Under the pieces are notes generated by a model that was not told the DNA's origin, ran no database searches, and worked only from the letters and a program-made list of their open reading frames with translations. Positions 1 to 5,666 of a stretch of 5,666 bases of DNA are shown piece by piece. This DNA comes from Pseudomonadota bacterium. Its GTDB lineage: Bacteria; Pseudomonadota; Gammaproteobacteria; Burkholderiales; Ferrovaceae. The stretch is taken from contig JAJZEL010000238.1 in the NCBI GenBank assembly GCA_021828575.1, positions 1 to 5,666 on the forward strand. The letters are read 5' to 3'. Position 1 is the stretch's first letter. Every line of letters starts with the position of its first letter. The translations under genes were made by a program, and so were the position numbers.

Positions 1-1723
<1,723 letters not shown>

Positions 1724-1732
1724 GTATGCGCA

Positions 1733-1741
1733 CCCCTTCTT
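1733..1741 (-). promoter_or_regulatory. Ribosome binding site of rpoD
   Basis: Reading leftward, AAGAAGGGG lies nine bases before the ATG at 1723. It supports this start. A GTG within the same stretch is out of frame. I saw no convincing -35/-10 pair in the 78-base dnaG-rpoD gap. A TAGAAT hexamer occurs there on the minus strand but has no suitably spaced -35. rpoD is therefore probably read from the operon promoter or from a promoter I cannot recognise. Confidence 0.6.
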
Positions 1742-1801
1742 GTAAAAACGGCCGCTGCTGGAGCGTAACCCTGAATTCTACCAAATAAACCCTATTCTCG
1801 C

Positions 1802-3577
1802 CTACCGCCCTGTCCTTTCGTCCGGTAATGCCGTTAAGGCCTTCAAAGCCTGCATTTCTTCGGCGGTCAGGGTCTCGTTTCTGGACTTGGCCAGCAAACG
1901 ATCCACCTTCCGGCGACGGTGTTGCTGCTGGAGCCGACCCAATCCTTCCTTGTAGGACTGGGTCACTTCCTCCATTGGACTGGAAGACAATGCATTAAAT
2001 TCCCGTCGCAACGCTTCCTGAATAAAACGATTTTCATCACAACCCCGAAAATGCTCCACAATGCTGCTCAACAACACCGGCCCCTGCCCCTGGAAAGTGC
2101 GGATGAAATCCACTACGGACCGCAAGGCCAGTTCGTCCGGCTCTTCCATCCAGTTGCCAGGTTCGACACCACTGAGCGCCACGGCCGGGTATTGCAGCAC
2201 GCAGGCCAGCAATCGTATGGCCAGGCTCGTGGGTGATTCCCTGATGCGCCGCCTTGCCGAATACGATACGGCAGACGCCGCCGGGGCAACCTTGCCCCCG
2301 CCCACTCCCATCAACCGGTCCACGTCCTCGCGTGGCAACCGGGCCAGTTCTGCAATCCGTTCGCGCAACAAAAGCGCCAGGGCAGGCGCTGCAATGCGTG
2401 GCACCTGCTCGGTGGCACGCTTCAAAAACTGTGCCTTGCCTTCAGCAGACACCATATCCAGGTCCTGCGTCAGGGTATCCAGAAAGAACCGCGATAGCGG
2501 GGTGGCCTGCAATGCCAGGCGTTCAAAGGCGTCCCGCCCGGCGCTTCGCACATAACTGTCGGGGTCCTCGCCATTCGGGAGAAACAGGAAAAGGACTTGC
2601 CCGTTATCCGTCAGATGTGGCAGCGCCACTTCCATGGCACGCCGGGCAGCCTGCCGTCCGGCTGCATCACCATCAAAAGCAAAAATCACCTTGTCTGCTA
2701 CGCGCATCAACTTCTGCACATGAATGACTGAAGTAGCTGTCCCAAGGGTGGCCACGGCATTTTCAAGTCCGGCCTGGGACAAGGCCACCACATCCATATA
2801 GCCTTCCACCACCAGCACCCAACCCTGCTCGCGAATGGCACGACGCGCCTGGGAAAACCCGTAAAGCTCACGGCCTTTCTCGAAAAAGGGCGTTTCCGGC
2901 GAGTTGAGGTATTTGGGCTCGCCGTTTTCCACCACGCGTCCCCCAAAGGCGATGACTTCGCCGCGACTGTCCTGGATGGGAAACATGATGCGTCCCCGAA
3001 AACGGTCATAGCGCTTGCCATCATCCGTGGCAATGACCAACCCGGCTTCCACCAGCTCCGATGCATCGTATGCGGGAAAAACACTGGCCAGGTTGCGCCA
3101 CCCCTCCGGGGCATACCCCAACCCGAAGTGTGCCGCCACGCTACCGGTCAATCCTCGACGCTTCAGATAGTTGATGGCTTCAGGCGACTGCTTGAGCTGC
3201 GCCCGATAGTAGTCGAGCGCACGCCGGATGATCTCACCCAGATTCATGCGCGCCTGGTGCTGTCGGAGGTAATCCTGGCCACCGTGCTCTTCGGGCACCT
3301 GCAGTCCCGTCTGCTGAGCCAGGTCACGCACGGCTTCCACAAAACCAGCACCGGTATATTCCATCAGGAAACCCAGGGCACTGCCACTGGCCCCGCAACC
3401 GAAGCAATGGTAAAACTGCTTTGCCGGACTCACGGAAAACGAAGGGGTTTTTTCGGAATGGAACGGACAGCGGGCGACATAATTGGACCCGGCCTTTTTG
3501 AGGGGCACGTAGTGTCCAATGACTTCCACGATGTCGATTCGACCCAGCAGGGTCTGAATGAACTCCTGAGGGATCAT
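1802..3577 (-). CDS. dnaG: DNA primase DnaG
   Basis: DnaG synthesises the short RNA primers for the replication fork and works with the replicative helicase DnaB. The 591-residue product is close to the usual length (E. coli 581). The N-terminal CHC2 zinc domain carries CPFH (C37, H40) and FYHCFGCG (C58, C61). The RNA polymerase domain has DRFRGRIMFPI at 191-201. The TOPRIM part has LVVEGYMDVVAL with E258, FDGDAAG with D302/D304, and EDPDSYV with D338/D340, so all expected metal-binding acids are present. Residues from about 430 to the end form a helical, weakly conserved DnaB-interaction domain. The start MIPQEFIQ fits betaproteobacterial primases. The likely Shine-Dalgarno is either GAGAGG 12 bases upstream or AGGGG two bases upstream, and neither is ideally spaced. 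It lies 51 bases after the GatB/YqeY gene and 78 bases before rpoD. Confidence 0.98.
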   Translation of the reverse strand: MIPQEFIQTLLGRIDIVEVIGHYVPLKKAGSNYVARCPFHSEKTPSFSVSPAKQFYHCFGCGASGSALGFLMEYTGAGFVEAVRDLAQQTGLQVPEEHGGQDYLRQHQARMNLGEIIRRALDYYRAQLKQSPEAINYLKRRGLTGSVAAHFGLGYAPEGWRNLASVFPAYDASELVEAGLVIATDDGKRYDRFRGRIMFPIQDSRGEVIAFGGRVVENGEPKYLNSPETPFFEKGRELYGFSQARRAIREQGWVLVVEGYMDVVALSQAGLENAVATLGTATSVIHVQKLMRVADKVIFAFDGDAAGRQAARRAMEVALPHLTDNGQVLFLFLPNGEDPDSYVRSAGRDAFERLALQATPLSRFFLDTLTQDLDMVSAEGKAQFLKRATEQVPRIAAPALALLLRERIAELARLPREDVDRLMGVGGGKVAPAASAVSYSARRRIRESPTSLAIRLLACVLQYPAVALSGVEPGNWMEEPDELALRSVVDFIRTFQGQGPVLLSSIVEHFRGCDENRFIQEALRREFNALSSSPMEEVTQSYKEGLGRLQQQHRRRKVDRLLAKSRNETLTAEEMQALKALTALPDERTGR

Positions 3578-3608
3578 TTCCCCTGAGTACCTCTCTCTTC
3601 TGTTCCTT

Positions 3609-3623
3609 GCCCCTGCGCGGGGC
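3609..3623 (-). other. Short GC hairpin between the GatB/YqeY gene and dnaG
   Basis: GCCCC-TGCGC-GGGGC on the plus strand forms a perfect five-base-pair stem with a five-base loop. It lies inside the 51-base gap between the GatB/YqeY stop and the dnaG start. No U-tract follows in the leftward transcript, so it is not a standard intrinsic terminator. In E. coli the rpsU-dnaG gap carries a partial terminator that lowers dnaG expression. A comparable attenuating or processing role here is only a guess. Confidence 0.35.
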
Positions 3624-3628
3624 TGCGC

Positions 3629-4081
3629 TCACCGGGCGCTCGCCAGGCGATCCTTGACCAGATTTGACACTGTACCCATGGCGGCACGTCCGACCAAATG
3701 GGGTCTGACCCAGGCCATGACGCGCGACATGTCCTGCACACCACTGGCCCCCGTCTCGCGGATGCCCTGATCCACCAGGATCTGAATTTCCTGTGCTGTC
3801 AACGGAACGGGCAGATAAGCCTGGAGAACGTCAATTTCCGACTGTTCCCTGATCACCAGGTCCTGACGACCCGCGGCTTCAAACTGTGACATGGCGTCGC
3901 GTCGCTGCTTGACCATCTTCTCGAGAACGAGAAGGATGGCCGCATCATCAAGCTCTATACGCTCATCCACTTCTTTTTGTTTGATGGCTGCCAGAAGCAG
4001 CCGGATGGTCCCGAGCCGCTCTGCCTCACGCGCGCGCATCGCGGATTTCATGTCGTCCGTAATGCGTGCCTTGAGAGTCAT
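3629..4081 (-). CDS. GatB/YqeY domain-containing protein
   Basis: This small soluble protein of 150 residues matches the usual GatB/YqeY length of about 148. Recognisable family sequence includes MTLKARITDDMKSAMRARE at the start, then LGTIRLLLAAIKQKEVDERI, VLEKMVKQRRDAMSQFEAAGR and IDVLQAYLPVPLTAQEI, ending in MGTVSNLVKDRL. The domain resembles the C-terminal tail of GatB, the amidotransferase subunit that makes Gln-tRNA. In this stand-alone form there is no catalytic part, and a tRNA-related role is inferred only from that similarity. The frame stays open upstream to an ATG at 4225, but that would add 48 residues overlapping rpsU in another frame, and MTLK is the family start. The start lies 28 bases after rpsU and has no clear Shine-Dalgarno. 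It is the second gene of the operon. Confidence 0.93.
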   Translation of the reverse strand: MTLKARITDDMKSAMRAREAERLGTIRLLLAAIKQKEVDERIELDDAAILLVLEKMVKQRRDAMSQFEAAGRQDLVIREQSEIDVLQAYLPVPLTAQEIQILVDQGIRETGASGVQDMSRVMAWVRPHLVGRAAMGTVSNLVKDRLASAR

Positions 4082-4109
4082 GTGCCCGGGAAGAGATCCG
4101 ATGAATGTT

Positions 4110-4322
4110 TCAGTAAAGCTTGGGAGGAAGCATCTGGCTACGCAGACGCTTGTAACGACGCTTGATGGCGGCAGCAAGCTTGCGCTTGCGCTCTGCCGTG
4201 GGCTTTTCGTAAAACTCGCGGGCACGCAATTCGGTCAGCAGCCCGGTTTTTTCCACTGCTCGCTTGAAACGGCGCATGGCCACATCAAACGGTTCGTTTT
4301 CCTTGACGCGGATGTTCGGCAT
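4110..4322 (-). CDS. rpsU: 30S ribosomal protein S21
   Basis: S21 is a small, strongly basic protein of the 30S platform, near the 3' end of 16S rRNA, where it assists initiation on mRNA. The 70-residue product matches the family length. It shows the hallmark IRVKENEPFDVAMRRFKR, the central TGLLTELRAREFYEKPT and the basic tail RKRKLAAAIKRRYKRLRSQ ending in LPPKLY. The frame is open 23 codons further upstream to 4391, but MPNIRVKENEPF is the conserved start, and the longer version would begin upstream of the promoter's -10 element. Two purine-rich stretches precede the ATG: AAGAGGA immediately upstream and AAGGGAG further back. As first gene after the promoter, it leads the rpsU-GatB/YqeY-dnaG-rpoD operon. 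Confidence 0.97.
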   Translation of the reverse strand: MPNIRVKENEPFDVAMRRFKRAVEKTGLLTELRAREFYEKPTAERKRKLAAAIKRRYKRLRSQMLPPKLY

Positions 4323-4368
4323 TGTCCTCTTACACTCCCTTTGGGATGGGCAGTTGCATAAAACGACG

Positions 4369-4397
4369 ATTGTAGCATAAAACAACAGCAAGATTTA
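4369..4397 (-). promoter_or_regulatory. Extended -10 promoter of the rpsU operon
   Basis: Reading leftward, TGCTACAAT gives a TACAAT -10 box (4369-4374, five of six matches to TATAAT) preceded by the TGn extension. The -35 position 17 bases away reads TAAATC and is poor. It is backed by an A-rich stretch (AAAAAAATAAAT) resembling an UP element. Transcription would start near 4362, giving a leader of about 40 bases before rpsU. I saw no CTGT-N8-ACAG LexA box, which the E. coli operon has. Confidence 0.6.
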
Positions 4398-4402
4398 TTT
4401 TT

Positions 4403-4434
4403 TTGCCAGCATCTCTGCCAAGGTGCATTAGAAT
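4403..4434 (+). promoter_or_regulatory. Weak candidate promoter of tsaD
   Basis: TTGCCA (4403-4408, five of six matches to TTGACA) and TAGAAT (4429-4434, five of six to TATAAT) face tsaD. They are 20 bases apart, longer than the preferred 16-18. If used, transcription would begin near 4441, leaving a leader of about 20 bases without a Shine-Dalgarno. A second poor pair, TTGCAT (4354) and CATAAA (4376), is an alternative. Confidence 0.3.
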
Positions 4435-4435
4435 C

Positions 4436-4451
4436 ACAGGTTTTATCCTGT
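4436..4451. repeat. Small inverted repeat just before tsaD
   Basis: ACAGG-TTTTAT-CCTGT forms a perfect five-base-pair inverted repeat ending ten bases before the tsaD ATG. It overlaps the expected ribosome-binding region. It could be a leader hairpin or a half-site pair for a regulator, but it is short enough to be chance. Its order (ACAG-N8-CTGT) is the reverse of a LexA box. Confidence 0.3.
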
Positions 4452-4461
4452 ACTGTTTCTC

Positions 4462-5484
4462 ATGCTTGTTCTGGGTATTGAAACTTCCTGCGACGAAACA
4501 GGCGTTGCCCTGTACGACTTGAAAGCGGGACTATTGGCTGATGTGCTGCACTCTCAGGTGGCCATGCACGCCCACTATGGGGGCGTGGTGCCAGAACTGG
4601 CATCACGCGACCATGTGCGTTACCTGCTGCCACTGATCCACCGGGTACTCCACCAGGCCGGCCAATCGCTTTCCAGCCTGAATGCCATTGCCTATACGGC
4701 AGGCCCGGGATTGGCCGGCGCCCTGCTCGTGGGGTCTGCCGTTGCCGAATCCCTGGCCACGGCACTGGACATACCAGCACTGGGGATTCATCATCTGGAA
4801 GGTCACCTGCTGAGTCCTCTGCTTTCTGACCAGCGGCCGGAATTCCCTTTCGTTGCGTTACTCGTGTCAGGCGGCCATACCCAATTCATGTCGGTCAGCG
4901 GCCTTGGACAATATAGCCTGCTTGGTGAAACAGTGGATGACGCAGCAGGTGAGGCTTTTGACAAAACAGCCCACCTGCTCGGTTTGTCCTATCCTGGTGG
5001 CCCGGCGCTTTCACGATTGGCTGAATCAGGTGATCCCACCCGTTTCTCCCTGCCCAGACCCATGATGCACAGTCCCGATCTCAACATGAGTTTCAGTGGG
5101 CTAAAAACTGCGGTCTCCCTGCTGGTACAGTCCCAACCAGAATCTCAACGGCCCCATATAGCCGCCAGTTTTGAACAGGCGGTGAGCGACTTGCTCTGCC
5201 ACAAAGCCATCCGCGCCCTGTCAGCCACGCAAATGAAACACCTGGTCGTGGCAGGCGGCGTGGGTGCCAACAAACGGTTACGCAGGGAACTGTGTTCTCT
5301 TCTGGAACCCCGTGGCATCCAGGTCTCCTTTCCTCCGCCTCGACTGTGCACGGACAATGGAGCCATGATTGCTTTCGCTGGTGCGCTCCGCCTGGCACAA
5401 GGTGACCTGACAGATCATCAGCGGAGCTTTTCCATTCATCCTCGCTGGTCGCTGGAAGAGTACGCCCGGTCCTGGGGAGATTGA
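4462..5484 (+). CDS. tsaD: tRNA N6-adenosine threonylcarbamoyltransferase TsaD
   Basis: TsaD transfers the threonylcarbamoyl group from threonylcarbamoyl-AMP to A37 of tRNAs that read ANN codons (t6A), together with TsaB, TsaE and the TsaC product. The 340-residue protein has the normal length for this ASKHA-fold family, also called Gcp/YgjD. Motifs are LGIETSCDETGVALYD at 4-19, HHLEGHLL with the metal-binding pair H111/H115, LVSGGHT at 134-140, GETVDDAAGEAFDKTA at 155-170, SFSGLKTA near 210, AGGVGAN at 264-270 and CTDNGAMIA with D298 as the third metal ligand. Nothing essential is missing. The ATG directly precedes the conserved N-terminus, but the upstream bases are pyrimidine-rich with no Shine-Dalgarno. 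It is divergent from the rpsU operon, a common pairing in proteobacteria, and converges on the 5S gene. Confidence 0.98.
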   Translation: MLVLGIETSCDETGVALYDLKAGLLADVLHSQVAMHAHYGGVVPELASRDHVRYLLPLIHRVLHQAGQSLSSLNAIAYTAGPGLAGALLVGSAVAESLATALDIPALGIHHLEGHLLSPLLSDQRPEFPFVALLVSGGHTQFMSVSGLGQYSLLGETVDDAAGEAFDKTAHLLGLSYPGGPALSRLAESGDPTRFSLPRPMMHSPDLNMSFSGLKTAVSLLVQSQPESQRPHIAASFEQAVSDLLCHKAIRALSATQMKHLVVAGGVGANKRLRRELCSLLEPRGIQVSFPPPRLCTDNGAMIAFAGALRLAQGDLTDHQRSFSIHPRWSLEEYARSWGD

Positions 5485-5490
5485 ACACCC

Positions 5491-5533
5491 AAAAACAAAA
5501 ACCCCCCACTGACGGAGTGTCAGAGGGGGGGGG
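5491..5533 (-). terminator. Intrinsic terminator of the rRNA operon
   Basis: The stem consists of CCCCCC (5502-5507) with GGGGGG (5525-5530) and CTGAC (5509-5513) with GTCAG (5519-5523). There is an A/A mismatch between them and a five-base loop, GGAGT. Read leftward it is followed by TTTTTGTTTTT (5501-5491), a proper U-tract, about ten bases after the 5S 3' end. Read rightward from tsaD no U-tract follows. It therefore terminates the rRNA operon and is at best a pausing hairpin for tsaD. The G side is nine bases long, an indel-prone homopolymer. Confidence 0.88.
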
Positions 5534-5542
5534 TATTAAGGG

Positions 5543-5659
5543 GAGTCTGGCGGTGACCTACTTTCGCATGGGAATCCACACTATCATCGGCGCTGTTCTG
5601 TTTCACGGCCCTGTTCGAGATGGGAAGGGGTGGGACCAGAACGCTATGGCCGCCAAACA
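5543..5659 (-). rRNA. rrf: 5S ribosomal RNA
   Basis: The reverse strand reads TGTTTGGCGGCCATAGCG, then GGTCCCACCCCTTCCCATC, TCGAACAGGGCCGTGAAAC, GCGCCGATGATAGTGTGG and CATGCGAAAGTAGGTCACC, ending GCCAGACTC. These are the standard 5S landmarks in order. The ends pair as helix I: GTTTGGC with GCCAGAC, seven pairs including one G-U. The length of about 117 is normal. Exact ends are set by alignment to E. coli 5S and may be off by one to three bases. It resembles betaproteobacterial 5S. It is the last gene of an rRNA operon transcribed leftward. Only seven bases of the 23S-5S spacer remain at the right edge. Confidence 0.96.
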
Positions 5660-5666
5660 TAAAGGG

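Noticed and set aside
1744..1765. Possible terminator before rpoD (CGCT/AGCG stem with a nearby T5)
   Set aside because: The stem is only four base pairs and is separated from the T-tract by GCCG, so it is too weak to call.
2061..3586. Plus-strand and alternative minus-strand frames over dnaG
   Set aside because: The dnaG frame contains every primase motif. These are shadow frames caused by GC-rich third positions.
4082..4225. 48-codon N-terminal extension of the GatB/YqeY frame
   Set aside because: It overlaps rpsU coding sequence in another frame, and family members start at the MTLK position.
4323..4391. 23-codon N-terminal extension of rpsU
   Set aside because: S21 proteins begin at MP-IRVKENEPF, and the extension would cover the promoter's -10 box.
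4323..4461. LexA box as in the E. coli rpsU operon
   Set aside because: No CTGT-N8-ACAG is present. The only similar element has the opposite order of half-sites.

Overview
The window looks like a stretch of chromosome from a betaproteobacterium. RpsU, the 5S rRNA (for example its CCACCCCTTCCCATC and GATGATAGTG segments) and the N-terminus of DnaG (MIPQEFIQ...VPLKKAG) all look like betaproteobacterial forms. The genus cannot be assigned from reading alone. All genes are core information-processing genes. I see no mobile element, CRISPR array, phage gene or defence system.

Layout. From 4322 leftward, on the minus strand, lies a macromolecular-synthesis type operon in the order rpsU (ribosomal protein S21), a GatB/YqeY-domain gene, dnaG (primase) and rpoD (primary sigma factor). 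The gaps are 28, 51 and 78 bases. The rpoD gene runs off the left edge, so about 50 C-terminal residues (the region 4.2 helix-turn-helix) are not present. A 139-base divergent intergenic region (4323-4461) separates rpsU from tsaD on the plus strand. It holds an extended -10 promoter facing rpsU and only weak promoter candidates facing tsaD. Downstream of tsaD is a strong intrinsic hairpin whose U-tract works for leftward transcription. Right of it is a 5S rRNA gene on the minus strand, so tsaD and the rRNA operon converge. Only the 5S end of that operon is in view.

Together the genes link translation (S21, 5S), replication priming (DnaG), promoter recognition (RpoD) and tRNA t6A modification (TsaD). 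The GatB/YqeY gene is a common but poorly understood member of this neighbourhood. No stretch above 300 bases lacks a gene.

The most notable oddity is technical. The first seven bases (CCGATCT) equal the 3' end of the common Illumina adapter, and they sit exactly where rpoD departs from the conserved sigma-70 sequence. The right end stops seven bases outside 5S, at an rRNA operon. The window may therefore be a complete short contig with an untrimmed adapter end. I found no evidence for a new biological system.
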